Of a stretch of DNA of 64,000 bases, positions 1 through 8,873 are shown one piece after another. The notes under the pieces are model-generated. The model saw only the letters and a list, made by a program, of their open reading frames with translations. It was not told the origin of the DNA and did not search any database. How positions within the stretch are numbered: the first letter of the stretch is position 1; every line of letters begins with the position of its first letter. This DNA comes from Pseudomonas sp. JAI120 (GTDB lineage Bacteria; Pseudomonadota; Gammaproteobacteria; Pseudomonadales; Pseudomonadaceae). A program made the position numbers and the translations under genes. The DNA is taken from NCBI RefSeq assembly GCF_014207255.1, contig NZ_JACHCZ010000006.1, forward strand, positions 62,001 through 126,000. Reading direction: 5' to 3'.

Positions 1-690
1 TTCGGCAAGCATGGCATGTTCGGCTATTCGACTGCAGTCCGTATGCCGGGGACACCTTCCTCGCGTACGGGCAAGCCGATTCCAGAAGACATTCGCCCGG
101 GCATGGTCAAGTTTTACCAACTGATGGAAGATCAGTTGAAGGCCATCTTTACTGACCGTGACAACGAGGCCACCAAGCGCCTGATGACGGAGCTTGAGCC
201 GACTCAGGACCAGTTTCTGGTGCTTTCCAAAGCCATGGAGTTTCAGCGGGAAGCGGCCATTGCCGATGGTGCCGGTTGGCCGGACATTTCCTTCGAGCAA
301 ATGGGGCGCGCTGGCACGGATTGGCACGTATTTCCAAACCTGGTGTTCCTGCTGTACCCGGATGGCGCATTGTTCTACCGCTCCCGCCCGGACGGCGATA
401 ACCCGGACTCGTGCCTCTTTGATATCTGGTCGCTCAAACGTTATGCGCCGGGCAAGGAGCCCAAACTCAACCGTGAGTTTTATCACGGCGTGGATGACTG
501 GAAAGTCGACACGGCGGAAAACTTTGGCGTGATCCTCAGCCAGGATTTCATGAACATGGGGCAAGTGCAGCAAGGCATGAAGTCCCGTGGTTTTGCCGGT
601 GCGCGCACCAACCCGCTGCAGGAAACTGCTATCTCCAACTTCCATCGCGAGCTCTCCGAGTACATCAATGGCAAGGAGACCACTCGATGA
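1..690 (+). CDS. Rieske non-haem iron ring-hydroxylating oxygenase, alpha subunit, C-terminal part (partial)
   Basis: The frame is open from base 1, so the gene begins left of the window and only about 229 C-terminal residues are seen. They match the catalytic domain of Rieske oxygenase alpha subunits. The best marker is SQDFMNMGQVQQGMKSRG near 538-590, whose Asp is the usual third ligand of the mononuclear iron. The Rieske cluster domain should lie upstream. Such enzymes hydroxylate or demethylate rings with electrons from a reductase. The stop overlaps the start of the next gene (ATGA at 687), so the two are probably translated together. Steroid 9-alpha-hydroxylase (KshA) works with KstD, and this gene sits beside a KstD-like gene, but the substrate here is unknown. 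Confidence 0.8.
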   Translation, partial: FGKHGMFGYSTAVRMPGTPSSRTGKPIPEDIRPGMVKFYQLMEDQLKAIFTDRDNEATKRLMTELEPTQDQFLVLSKAMEFQREAAIADGAGWPDISFEQMGRAGTDWHVFPNLVFLLYPDGALFYRSRPDGDNPDSCLFDIWSLKRYAPGKEPKLNREFYHGVDDWKVDTAENFGVILSQDFMNMGQVQQGMKSRGFAGARTNPLQETAISNFHRELSEYINGKETTR

Positions 691-2393
691 GCGATTGGCA
701 GGAGAGTTATGACCTGGTGATCATTGGCAGTGGCGGCGGCTCGATGTGCGCTGCGCTCATGGCGCAGCAACTGGGCAAGAAAGCCCTGATCATCGAGAAG
801 CAAGACAAGGTCGGCGGTTCGACCGGGTATTCCGGGGGCGTGTGGTGGGTACCCAACAATCCCGTGATGAAACGGCACGGCGTCCAGGATTCCTATGAGC
901 GCGCTCGGCAATACATGGACAGCACGGTCACCTATGACGGCCCGTCGACGTCGCCGATCCGCCGTGAGGCGTTCCTCAAGACGGGTCCGATCATGGTCGA
1001 TTTCCTTGAGCGTAAAGGCATGGCGTTCGAGTACGCCGATGGTTGGTCAGACTATTACGACGAGCTTCCAGGCGGCGAACCTCGCGGTCGCTCGTTGATC
1101 GCCAAGCTATTCAATATCAATGAATTGGGACCATGGACCCAGAAGCTCTCGCGCTACCGCGGAGCCGGTATTCCAGCCACGACCAACGAATACCCGACGT
1201 TGTTTCTGATGAAGCGCACCTGGGCCGGTAAACGCATGGCGATGAAACTGGGCCTGCGCATCCTCAAACAGAAGTTGCTGAAACAGGAGTTGCTCGGCGG
1301 CGGGGCTGCGATTCAAGGGCGCATGTTACAAATCGCCTTGAGGAACAAATTGCCGATCTGGACCGAAACCCCGGTCACTGATCTTGTCGTCGAAGACGGT
1401 CGTGTCGTCGGCGTGCTGGCGCAGCGTGAGGGTAAACCCGTTCGCATTCAAGCGCGTGAGGGTGTGCTGATCAATGTGGGTGGCTTCTCGCGTAATGCAG
1501 CCATGCGCAAGCAGTACCAGCCACAGCCGTCGTCGGCCGACTGGACCAATGCCAACCTGGGCGACACCGGCGAGATTATTCAGGCCGCGATGAAGCTGGG
1601 TGCTGCCGTGGATTGCATGGACGAATCCTGGTGGGTCGTGACGTCCCTGGGACCCAACGAAAGCTTCCCAGAAGGCGCGCTGACGCCGGAAGGCAAGCCG
1701 TTGCCTTTCATGCATCACCTGGATTTGTCGCTGCCGTACTCGATCATGGTCGATCAGGACGGCCAGCGTTTCTGTGATGAAGCGGGTGCCTATATGGAAA
1801 TCGGTCAGCGCATGTACAAACGTCAGGCCGAGACCGGCAAGGCTGTGCCAGCGTGGGTCGTCATGGACAGTCGTCAGCGCAAGTTCTATCCCTGGGGCAC
1901 TGCTATGCCTGGGCAGATCCCCCAGCAGTGGCTGGACAGCGGGTACATGATCAAGGCCGACAGCCTCGACGAGCTGGCGCGCAAATGCAGCATTGATCGC
2001 GAGGGATTGGCTGCGACGGTGGCGCGCTTCAACGGCTTCTGCCAAAGCGGAGTCGATGAGGATTTCGGTCGCGGTTCCCGCGCTTTCGACCGCTGCCACG
2101 GCGACCCGACTGTCAAGCCGAATCCAAACATGGGCAGCATTGAAGAAGGGCCGTTTTACGCCGTGCGTATGTACCCGGGCGACGTGGGCACCGCCGGTGG
2201 TTTGGTCACCGACGAGTATGCCCGAGTCCTTAAAGAGGACGGCAGCCCCCTCGAAGGACTCTATGCCACCGGCAACTCGACGGCCGGTGTCACCGGGCGG
2301 TGCTATCCAGGTGCGGGCACCAGCATTGCGGCCTCGTTCATTTTCGCCTACATCGCCGCGCAGCACTCGGCCGGTGTGGAAAAGATCTGGTAA
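687..2393 (+). CDS. FAD-dependent 3-ketosteroid-delta1-dehydrogenase-like oxidoreductase
   Basis: This 568-residue flavoprotein has an N-terminal dinucleotide fold (IIGSGGGS, residues 12-19) and the KstD/fumarate-reductase C-terminal FAD motif ending in CYPGAGTSIAAS. Tyr540 and Gly544 of YPGAG match the catalytic Tyr/Gly pair of 3-ketosteroid delta1-dehydrogenases. The family removes trans-axial hydrogens next to a ring ketone to form an enone. It overlaps the Rieske gene by 4 bp, which suggests both act on the same alicyclic ketone. The family also includes 3-ketosteroid delta4-dehydrogenases and 3-oxo-cyclohexane dehydrogenases, so the exact ring position is open. Confidence 0.8.
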   Translation: MSDWQESYDLVIIGSGGGSMCAALMAQQLGKKALIIEKQDKVGGSTGYSGGVWWVPNNPVMKRHGVQDSYERARQYMDSTVTYDGPSTSPIRREAFLKTGPIMVDFLERKGMAFEYADGWSDYYDELPGGEPRGRSLIAKLFNINELGPWTQKLSRYRGAGIPATTNEYPTLFLMKRTWAGKRMAMKLGLRILKQKLLKQELLGGGAAIQGRMLQIALRNKLPIWTETPVTDLVVEDGRVVGVLAQREGKPVRIQAREGVLINVGGFSRNAAMRKQYQPQPSSADWTNANLGDTGEIIQAAMKLGAAVDCMDESWWVVTSLGPNESFPEGALTPEGKPLPFMHHLDLSLPYSIMVDQDGQRFCDEAGAYMEIGQRMYKRQAETGKAVPAWVVMDSRQRKFYPWGTAMPGQIPQQWLDSGYMIKADSLDELARKCSIDREGLAATVARFNGFCQSGVDEDFGRGSRAFDRCHGDPTVKPNPNMGSIEEGPFYAVRMYPGDVGTAGGLVTDEYARVLKEDGSPLEGLYATGNSTAGVTGRCYPGAGTSIAASFIFAYIAAQHSAGVEKIW

Positions 2394-2436
2394 CCCCTCG
2401 AATCCATTCGTGACGGCTTTAACGGAGATTCACCTC

Positions 2437-3420
2437 ATGGCAGGCACACTTCCAGACAGCAGCACGCTGGTCGATATCTACCAACGCATGACCCGTATCA
2501 AACAGAACGACGAGCGCTTTCGTGCCGTGATCAAGTCCGGCCAGTTAGTCATGCCGTACTACTCGCCTTGTGGACAGGAAGTCATTCCGTCAGCGGTGTC
2601 GGCGAATCTGACCAACGACGATTACATCTGCACGATCTACCGTGGCGTACATGACATGATCGCCAAGGGCATTCCGCTCAAAGAGCTGTGGGCGGAGTTC
2701 GGTGGCCGTGCCACCGGTACTTGCAAAGGCAAGGGCGGCCCGATGCACGTGACACACCCGGCCACAGGCGTGATGGTCACCACGGGCATCGTCGGCAGTT
2801 CCATGCCGATTGCCAACGGCCTGGCCCTGGCGGCGCAGATTCGCGGCGAGAAACGTGTGGCGATTGCCTACTTCGGTGATGGCGCCAGCAACATCGGCGC
2901 GTTCCACGAATCGTTGAACCTGGCGTCGGTCTGGAAGCTGCCGGTGGTGTTCGTGTGCCAAAACAACGGTTATGGCGAACACACCAAATACGCCTACAGC
3001 ACGTCGGTGGCGAACATTTCGATGCGGGCTGCCGGGTATGGCATGCCCGGTATCACGGTCGACGGCAATGACCCGATTGCCATGTACAACACCGCCAAGG
3101 ACGCCATTGAACGCGCTCGCAATGGCGCTGGCCCAACACTGATCGAAGCCAAGACCTTCCGTTTTCATGGTCACGTGTTCGGCGATGTGGATGCGTACAT
3201 GGATAAGGGTGAAAAGGACGCCTGGATCGCCAAAGACCCGGTGCCGCTGTTTCGCACTTGGTTGATCTCGACCGGCAACGCCAGCGAAGACCAACTGGCC
3301 GCCCTTGAAGCCAGCATCGAGCGCGATATCGATGAGGCCGTCGAATTCACACTTTCCAGCCCATATCCGGATCTCGCCGAACTTGATCGCGATATCTACA
3401 AGGATCAGGTGAGCGCATGA
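2437..3420 (+). CDS. TPP-dependent dehydrogenase E1 component, alpha subunit (acetoin dehydrogenase type)
   Basis: The protein has 327 residues from the ATG at 2437, which follows GGAG; the same frame is open further upstream but lacks a ribosome site. The thiamine diphosphate motif is clear: GDG at 147-149 and NN at 176-177. It belongs to the heterotetrameric E1 family (AcoA, PdhA, BkdA). With the next three genes it makes an oxidative C-C cleaving complex that acts on a 2-oxoacid or an acyloin/alpha-diketone and yields an acyl-CoA. Its stop overlaps the E1 beta start (ATGA). Length and motifs fit AcoA best, but the substrate cannot be read from sequence. Confidence 0.85.
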   Translation: MAGTLPDSSTLVDIYQRMTRIKQNDERFRAVIKSGQLVMPYYSPCGQEVIPSAVSANLTNDDYICTIYRGVHDMIAKGIPLKELWAEFGGRATGTCKGKGGPMHVTHPATGVMVTTGIVGSSMPIANGLALAAQIRGEKRVAIAYFGDGASNIGAFHESLNLASVWKLPVVFVCQNNGYGEHTKYAYSTSVANISMRAAGYGMPGITVDGNDPIAMYNTAKDAIERARNGAGPTLIEAKTFRFHGHVFGDVDAYMDKGEKDAWIAKDPVPLFRTWLISTGNASEDQLAALEASIERDIDEAVEFTLSSPYPDLAELDRDIYKDQVSA

Positions 3421-4412
3421 ACCATAAAGTAGAGACCAAGCTCAATACGATCCAAGCCGTCAACCTGGCTCTGGATGACGCCATGGCTGCGGACGAGAAC
3501 GTGATTATTCTCGGCGAAGACGTCGGCGATAAAGAGGAGGGCGGCATCGTGGGCGTCACCCGTGGTTTGTCGACCAAATATGGCGACTCCCGGGTGCGCT
3601 CGACGCCTATTTCCGAGCAGGCAATCATTGGTGCGGCGATTGGCGCGGCGATTGTCGGCATGCGGCCGGTGGCCGAAATCATGCTGATGAACTTCACCAC
3701 CGTGGCCATGGACATGATCGTCAACCATGCGGCCAAACTGCGCTTCATGTCCGGTGGCCAGACCCATGTACCGATGGTTATTCGAACCATGACCGGTGCG
3801 GGTTTTGGTACGGGCGGCCAACACGCTGATTATCTGGAAGCCTGGTTCGCTCATACCGCCGGTATCAAGGTAGTGGCTCCTTCCAGCCCTGCGGATGCGT
3901 ACGGGCTGATGCTCTCGGCCATCGAGGACGATGATCCCGTGTTGTTCATTGAAAACATGCCGACGTACTGGGCGCCCGGCGCGGCCCCTGAGCGCGGCAA
4001 AAAAATCCCGCTGGGCAAGGCCAATATTCTGTGCGAAGGCAAGGACGTGACGCTGATCACCTACAGCCGTCGTGTACTCGAAGCCAGCGCTGTGGTTCAT
4101 AAACTGGCCAAGGAAGGTATCTCGGTCGAGCTGATTGATTTGCGCACCATCGCGCCGATGGACACCGACACCATTCTGGCCTCGGTGGCCAAGACGGGCC
4201 GCGCGGTGATCGTGCACGAGGCAGTAAAGCCTTTCGGGGTCGGTGCCGAGATTGCCTCGCGCATCTACGAATCACTGTTTGCTCAACTCAAGGCGCCCGT
4301 GCAACGTGTGGGCTCGCATTTCTCGCCCGTGCCGTTCTCCAAACCGCTCGAAGACGCCTATGTCCCGGGTCTGGACCAAATCGAGGCGGCGATTCGCGCC
4401 ACGCTGAAGTGA
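3417..4412 (+). CDS. TPP-dependent dehydrogenase E1 component, beta subunit (acetoin dehydrogenase type)
   Basis: This 331-residue protein is a transketolase-type E1 beta subunit (AcoB/PdhB family). It has the N-terminal GEDVG, the central STPISEQAIIG segment that lines the TPP site, and the C-terminal transketolase domain with VELIDLRTIAPMD. It overlaps the alpha subunit by 4 bp, as expected for two subunits made in equal amounts. No lipoamide dehydrogenase (E3) gene is seen in the window, so the complex probably uses an E3 encoded elsewhere. Confidence 0.87.
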   Translation: MNHKVETKLNTIQAVNLALDDAMAADENVIILGEDVGDKEEGGIVGVTRGLSTKYGDSRVRSTPISEQAIIGAAIGAAIVGMRPVAEIMLMNFTTVAMDMIVNHAAKLRFMSGGQTHVPMVIRTMTGAGFGTGGQHADYLEAWFAHTAGIKVVAPSSPADAYGLMLSAIEDDDPVLFIENMPTYWAPGAAPERGKKIPLGKANILCEGKDVTLITYSRRVLEASAVVHKLAKEGISVELIDLRTIAPMDTDTILASVAKTGRAVIVHEAVKPFGVGAEIASRIYESLFAQLKAPVQRVGSHFSPVPFSKPLEDAYVPGLDQIEAAIRATLK

Positions 4413-4434
4413 TCAACCGAAGGAATACATTGCG

Positions 4435-4665
4435 ATGACGACACAAGTACTTATGCCCAAGCTGGGTTTCTCGATGAATGAAGGGACCATCAGTGAGTGG
4501 CTGATTGACGACGGTGCAACGGTCACTGAAGGGCAAGCGCTGTACGCGCTTGAAAGCGACAAGTCAGTTCAGGAAATCGAGGCACCGGCCAGCGGTACGC
4601 TGAAAATTCTGGCCCAGGTAGGCGAAGTCTACGAAGTCGGCGCCGTGCTGGCGGAGATCGTTTAA
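4435..4665 (+). CDS. Stand-alone lipoyl-domain protein
   Basis: The protein has only 76 residues and is one complete biotinyl/lipoyl domain. The modified lysine is Lys43 in ESDKS, within the usual beta-hairpin. It should carry the acyl group from E1 to the acyltransferase encoded next. Normally this domain is fused to the N-terminus of E2; here it is a separate gene 22 bp after E1 beta and 29 bp before the E2 catalytic gene. Lipoylation rather than biotinylation is inferred from the E1/E2 context and the DKS (not MKM) sequence. Confidence 0.85.
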   Translation: MTTQVLMPKLGFSMNEGTISEWLIDDGATVTEGQALYALESDKSVQEIEAPASGTLKILAQVGEVYEVGAVLAEIV

Positions 4666-4694
4666 GCCGTTATCGGCACGCAAGGGGGAGACTG

Positions 4695-5477
4695 ATGAGC
4701 GCTGAAACAGTGATAGATGTCCCGAAGCCCGCAGCCTTTGGCAGTGATTTACCGCTTTGGCCTCAGGTTGACTTCAGCGAGTTTGGTGAAGTCGAGAGCA
4801 AGCCGCTATCGCGGGTGCAAAAGCTGACCGCGCAATACATGTCGCGTAACTGGGTGATGATTCCGCATGTGACCCACAACGACGAGGCCGACATCACGGC
4901 TCTGGAGTTGCAACGCAAGGCGCGTAATGCGGCCGGCGAAGCGATCAAACTGACCTTGCTGCCCTACCTGATCAAGGCCGTCGTTGCCGCGCTCAAGGCG
5001 TTTCCGCAGTTCAATGCATCACTGGACGGCAGTGGTAAAAATCTGGTGTTGAAGAAGTATTTTCATATCGGCGTGGCGGTCGATACGCGCTTCGGTTTAT
5101 TGGTCCCGGTACTGCGTGATTGCGACAAGAAAAGCCTCGCGCAGATTGCGGCCGAGCTGCACAGCATCTCCACCCAGGCACGGGACAAGGGCCTGAGCAT
5201 GGCGCAAATGTCGGGTGGCTGTTTCACCATCAGTTCACTGGGAAGCTTCGGGGGCACCTCATTCACCCCGATTGTCAATGCACCGGAAGTCGCCATCTTG
5301 GGCGTGACTCGCGCCGACGATAAGCCTCGACGGGGCGCCAATGACGCCATCGATTGGCGGCTTACGTTGCCGCTTTCGTTGAGCTATGACCATCGGGTCA
5401 TCAATGGTGCCGATGCCGCGCGCTTTACGGCAAAACTGGCTCAATTACTCGCTGACGTCGCTGCACTGGAGTCCTGA
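4695..5477 (+). CDS. Dihydrolipoamide acyltransferase catalytic domain protein, AceF-like, lacking lipoyl and E1/E3-binding domains
   Basis: All 260 residues correspond to the E2 catalytic domain. The C-terminal motif is YDHRVINGADAARF, with the catalytic His and the Asn variant of HxxxD seen in Pseudomonas AceF. SRVQKLTAQYMSRNW, ACFTISS-type sequence (GCFTISSLGSFGG) and FTPIVNAPEVAILGV also follow AceF rather than AcoC. No lipoyl domain or peripheral subunit-binding domain is present; the lipoyl domain is the preceding gene. It should transfer the acyl group to CoA. How it assembles with E1 and E3 without a binding domain is unclear. Confidence 0.82.
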   Translation: MSAETVIDVPKPAAFGSDLPLWPQVDFSEFGEVESKPLSRVQKLTAQYMSRNWVMIPHVTHNDEADITALELQRKARNAAGEAIKLTLLPYLIKAVVAALKAFPQFNASLDGSGKNLVLKKYFHIGVAVDTRFGLLVPVLRDCDKKSLAQIAAELHSISTQARDKGLSMAQMSGGCFTISSLGSFGGTSFTPIVNAPEVAILGVTRADDKPRRGANDAIDWRLTLPLSLSYDHRVINGADAARFTAKLAQLLADVAALES

Positions 5478-5587
5478 ACACGGCACGCTATCAATACCTG
5501 TACCGACCGGAAACACTCGACTAAAAGAGACTGTCTCCCGTTGCGGCGTTTCGAACCGTTCAACAACATAATAAAGACGGGATTTCG

Positions 5588-7123
5588 ATGAAAACACTGG
5601 GTGAGATGATCGAGCGGAATGCTCGGTATTTTCCTGATAAGGAAGCCTTCATTTCGGCTTCTCGCAGGATCACTAACCACCAGCTCGCGGAACGTGCCAA
5701 GCGCCTGTCCAGTCATCTGTATAACCACGGGCTGCGGCGACAGGATCGGGTGGCCATTCTGTCGATGAACAATCTTGAGTACTTTGAAACGTATCGTGCT
5801 TGCGAATGGGCGGGCTTCATTGCCTCGACGGTGAACTTTCGCCTGGCGCCACGGGAAATCCTCTACATCCTGCAGGATGCCTCACCCAAGGCGCTGGTGT
5901 TTGAAGCCCAATACACCGAGGTGGTGGGAGAGCTGAGACTGGATTTGCCGGGCATCGAGCATTTCATTTGTATTGGGGATGGGCCTGCGTGGGCGCAGTC
6001 CTTTGAAAGTGCGATGGACCAAGGCTTGGTGCAAGGCCCGCCCGTCCGCTCCAACCCCGAAGATTACGCCTATTTGATGTACACCAGCGGAACGACAGGT
6101 CGACCCAAAGGTGTGGTCCGCACTCATCATGCGATGTGCGTCACGGCAGACAGCTGTGCCTTGATGACCGAATTCAAAGGTTCAACGCGGGTGCTGCAAA
6201 CCACGCCGGCGTTCCATATCGGCGGTATCGGATTCGTCAATGCGGCTGCATGGCTGGGTGGGACGACCATTGTCCAACAAGGGTTTGACCCTCGCGCAGT
6301 GGTGCTGGCCGTCCAGGAGGAGGGCGTGACCTTCACCTTCATGGTCGCTGCGATGTTGCAAGCGTTGCTGGATCTACCGGGTGTCGCCGATTTCAACCTG
6401 CGCTCGCTTGAACATGTGGTCACGGCTGCTGCGCCGATTCCTGTACCGCTGCTCAAACGGGCGATGGACCTTCTGGGACCAATCTTCTCTATCCAGTACG
6501 GCATGACTGAAAGCAATGCCTGTGTCATGCAACGCCATGAAGTGGTCGCCGAGGGCACGCCGGAACAACTTCACCGACTGGAGTCGGTCGGCCATGCATG
6601 TCCAGGTATCGAGCTGAGAATCGTCGACGAGCAGAGTCAGGATTGCCCTGTAGGCACGCCCGGCGAAGTGCTGCTGCGCTCCGACACACAACTGAGCGGC
6701 TACTGGAACAATTCGGTCGCGACTGTCGAGGCCTTGCGCAACGGTTGGTATCACACCGGCGACATGGGTTATCAGGACGCGCAAGGCTATGTGTTCCTGG
6801 TTGATCGCAAGAAAGACATGATCATTTCGGGTGGCGAAAATATTTACAGCCGTGAAGTTGAAGTCGCGCTGGAACTGCACCCGCTGGTGGTCGAGTCCGC
6901 CGTCATTGGCGTGGCCGATCCGCGCTGGGGTGAGTCGGTAAAAGCTCTCGTGGTCTTGAGTCCCGGCGCAGGCCTCGGCGAACAAGAGCTGATCGCACAT
7001 TGCAAGGCGGTGCTCGCCAGTTACAAGTGCCCAAAAACCGTGGAGTTCATTGATGAGCTGCCGCGTATGGCCACGGGCAAGATCAATAAAGTCGTTCTGC
7101 GTGAGCGTCAACGCAGCGTCTAA
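5588..7123 (+). CDS. Acyl-CoA synthetase (AMP-forming, ANL superfamily)
   Basis: This 511-residue protein has the full ANL motif set: YTSGTTGRPKG (from about residue 163), YGMTE (about 299), YHTGDMG, the hinge DRKKDMIISGGENIYSRE (about 405-422) and the catalytic lysine in MATGKINK near the C-terminus. It activates a carboxylic acid as an acyl-adenylate and then as a CoA thioester. A 110-bp gap separates it from the E2 gene, so it may start a transcript that continues through the crotonases and acyl-CoA dehydrogenases. It probably activates the ring-cleavage acid or a side-chain acid for beta-oxidation. Confidence 0.87.
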   Translation: MKTLGEMIERNARYFPDKEAFISASRRITNHQLAERAKRLSSHLYNHGLRRQDRVAILSMNNLEYFETYRACEWAGFIASTVNFRLAPREILYILQDASPKALVFEAQYTEVVGELRLDLPGIEHFICIGDGPAWAQSFESAMDQGLVQGPPVRSNPEDYAYLMYTSGTTGRPKGVVRTHHAMCVTADSCALMTEFKGSTRVLQTTPAFHIGGIGFVNAAAWLGGTTIVQQGFDPRAVVLAVQEEGVTFTFMVAAMLQALLDLPGVADFNLRSLEHVVTAAAPIPVPLLKRAMDLLGPIFSIQYGMTESNACVMQRHEVVAEGTPEQLHRLESVGHACPGIELRIVDEQSQDCPVGTPGEVLLRSDTQLSGYWNNSVATVEALRNGWYHTGDMGYQDAQGYVFLVDRKKDMIISGGENIYSREVEVALELHPLVVESAVIGVADPRWGESVKALVVLSPGAGLGEQELIAHCKAVLASYKCPKTVEFIDELPRMATGKINKVVLRERQRSV

Positions 7124-7146
7124 ACGCATTGAGCGGAGAACTACAC

Positions 7147-8037
7147 ATGGCTAAGTGGCTGCAATCGAGTGAATGCGTGACCTTTGAAGTGGCTGATCGC
7201 GTTGCTCGGATCACGCTCAACCGACCGGAAAAACGCAACGCCATTAACAACGTGCTGTTACGTGAATTGAAACAGGCGCTGCTTGAAGCGGATGACCTCA
7301 AATCGGTCAACGTCATTGTGCTCCAGGGCGCGGGCAAGGACTTTTGCGCGGGTTATGACCTGGTCACCACCTATGGCGACCTTGCTGAAGTCAACCCGAC
7401 GGATTATCGCGGTACGCAGAAAAACTTCGATGACGATTGCTGGTCGATGGAGCGGCAGAACGAAACCATCAACCTGTTCGCCGAGATCCACAAACCGATC
7501 ATCGCTCGGGTGCATGGCAATTGTTTGGCCGGAGGGACTGACCTGGCGCTGGCCTGTGACATGGTATTGGCTGCCGACAATGCCAGGATCGGTTTTCCGG
7601 CTACCCGGGCCAATGGGTCGCCGCCGGCGCATATGTGGTTCTACCACCTGGGGCCGCAGTGGGCCAAACGCATGCTGCTGACGGGTGACTCACTATGGGG
7701 GCGTGATGCCGCCAAGCTGGGTCTGGTGCTGGATGCTGTGCCGCCCGAGCAGCTTGACGAGGCGGTCGATGAGTTGGCACGGCGTTTATCGTTCGTCGAC
7801 GCCGATCTTCTGTCGGCCAACAAACGCATCGTCAACTTGGCGCTTGAGTTGTCAGGCTCGAAAACCTTGCAACGGCTGGCGGTGGAGAACGACTCCCGAG
7901 CCCATCAATGCCAGGGCCCCCGTCGCACCCAGTTCAAGGAAGACATGCAGAACCTGGGCTTGAAAGATGCCCTCAAACGCCGCGACGAACCGTTCGGTGA
8001 CGGAATGATCAAGCTCTACGCCCGTGGCGAAGAGTGA
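7147..8037 (+). CDS. Crotonase-family protein (enoyl-CoA hydratase/isomerase superfamily), non-canonical active site
   Basis: The start at 7147 follows GGAG; an in-frame TTG lies 18 bp earlier. The 296-residue protein has the crotonase N-terminal signature (ARITLNRPEKRNAIN) and both oxyanion-hole segments (FCAGYDL and HGNCLAGG). The hydratase Glu pair is not obvious: the segment that is normally GxPE..PGxGGTQR reads GFPATRANGSPPAHMWF. It is therefore probably not a standard enoyl-CoA hydratase and may be an isomerase, hydrolase or C-C lyase of the superfamily. The next crotonase follows after 16 bp. Confidence 0.78.
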   Translation: MAKWLQSSECVTFEVADRVARITLNRPEKRNAINNVLLRELKQALLEADDLKSVNVIVLQGAGKDFCAGYDLVTTYGDLAEVNPTDYRGTQKNFDDDCWSMERQNETINLFAEIHKPIIARVHGNCLAGGTDLALACDMVLAADNARIGFPATRANGSPPAHMWFYHLGPQWAKRMLLTGDSLWGRDAAKLGLVLDAVPPEQLDEAVDELARRLSFVDADLLSANKRIVNLALELSGSKTLQRLAVENDSRAHQCQGPRRTQFKEDMQNLGLKDALKRRDEPFGDGMIKLYARGEE

Positions 8038-8053
8038 ATTGGAGAGCGCATTA

Positions 8054-8833
8054 ATGGATGTTGAACTGACAGTCAACGGTTCGGTAGCAACGCTTATCCT
8101 GAATCGCCCGGACAGCCTGAACGCACTGACGCCACAGATGCTGGAATTGATTATCGAGCACCTGGACCGCGTGGAAAGCGACCCGCAAATACGGGCCTTG
8201 ATTTTTACCGGGGCCGGTCGCGCATTCTGCGCGGGTGCTGACGTCAAGGGTTCGGGCTCGGCCCCGGTGCGCATGAGCGTCAGCCATGCTCGGCGCTCGT
8301 TGGTGCCTTATCAGCAAGTGGCACTGAAACTCTACAACCTGAATAAACCCGTGGTCGCGGCGGTTCGTGGCGCGACGGTGGGCATTGCCTGGTCGTTCGC
8401 GATGTGCGCCGATCAACTGGTTGCCTCGGAAACCACCAAGTTTATTCCGGCGTTTCTGGCCCGGGCCACTGTGCCGGAGGGCGGCATGCTGCACCTGTTG
8501 GCACGCCATTGCGGTGAGTTTCGGGCCAAGGAAATCATGTACCTGAACCGCACACTCAGTGGACGTGAGGCCTTTGATATCGGTCTGGCGAGCAAGGTGG
8601 TGACGGACGATCAATTGATGGTGACCGCACAAGCACTCGCCCAAGAACTGGCCGAGGCGCCGACCTTCTCCATTGGGTTGACCAAACAACTGTTTCGCGC
8701 AACGTCCGGAAATTTCGAGGCGTACCTGGCGCTTGAGTTGAATGCCGTGGCGTTGGCGGTCAATTCCGCCGACGCGTCAGAAGGCCGTCAAGCTTTTCGC
8801 GACAAACGCAAACCCGAATTCCAAGGGCAATAG
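8054..8833 (+). CDS. Enoyl-CoA hydratase/isomerase family protein
   Basis: The 259-residue crotonase begins at the ATG at 8054 behind GGAG; an upstream GTG in the same frame lacks a ribosome site. It shows ATLILNRPDSLNAL, the first oxyanion loop FCAGADV, the second loop RGATVGIAW and ATVPEGGMLH, which keeps a Glu near the position of hydratase Glu164. The C-terminus ends with the usual REGRQAF-like segment (SEGRQAFRDKRKPEF). It likely hydrates or isomerises an enoyl-CoA made by the dehydrogenase pair encoded just downstream. Confidence 0.8.
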   Translation: MDVELTVNGSVATLILNRPDSLNALTPQMLELIIEHLDRVESDPQIRALIFTGAGRAFCAGADVKGSGSAPVRMSVSHARRSLVPYQQVALKLYNLNKPVVAAVRGATVGIAWSFAMCADQLVASETTKFIPAFLARATVPEGGMLHLLARHCGEFRAKEIMYLNRTLSGREAFDIGLASKVVTDDQLMVTAQALAQELAEAPTFSIGLTKQLFRATSGNFEAYLALELNAVALAVNSADASEGRQAFRDKRKPEFQGQ

Positions 8834-8873
8834 GCCCGACGTCCTGGACGTTTTACCCGACAGAGGTCAGACC

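Noticed and set aside
1326..2366. Long minus-strand frame (346 codons) opposite the KstD-like gene
   Set aside because: It is antisense to a clear flavoprotein with motifs at both ends, has no family features and is explained by GC-rich codon use.
1993..2436. Possible 148-residue N-terminal extension of the E1 alpha subunit
   Set aside because: It overlaps the FAD enzyme in another frame; the ATG at 2437 has GGAG and gives the normal family N-terminus.
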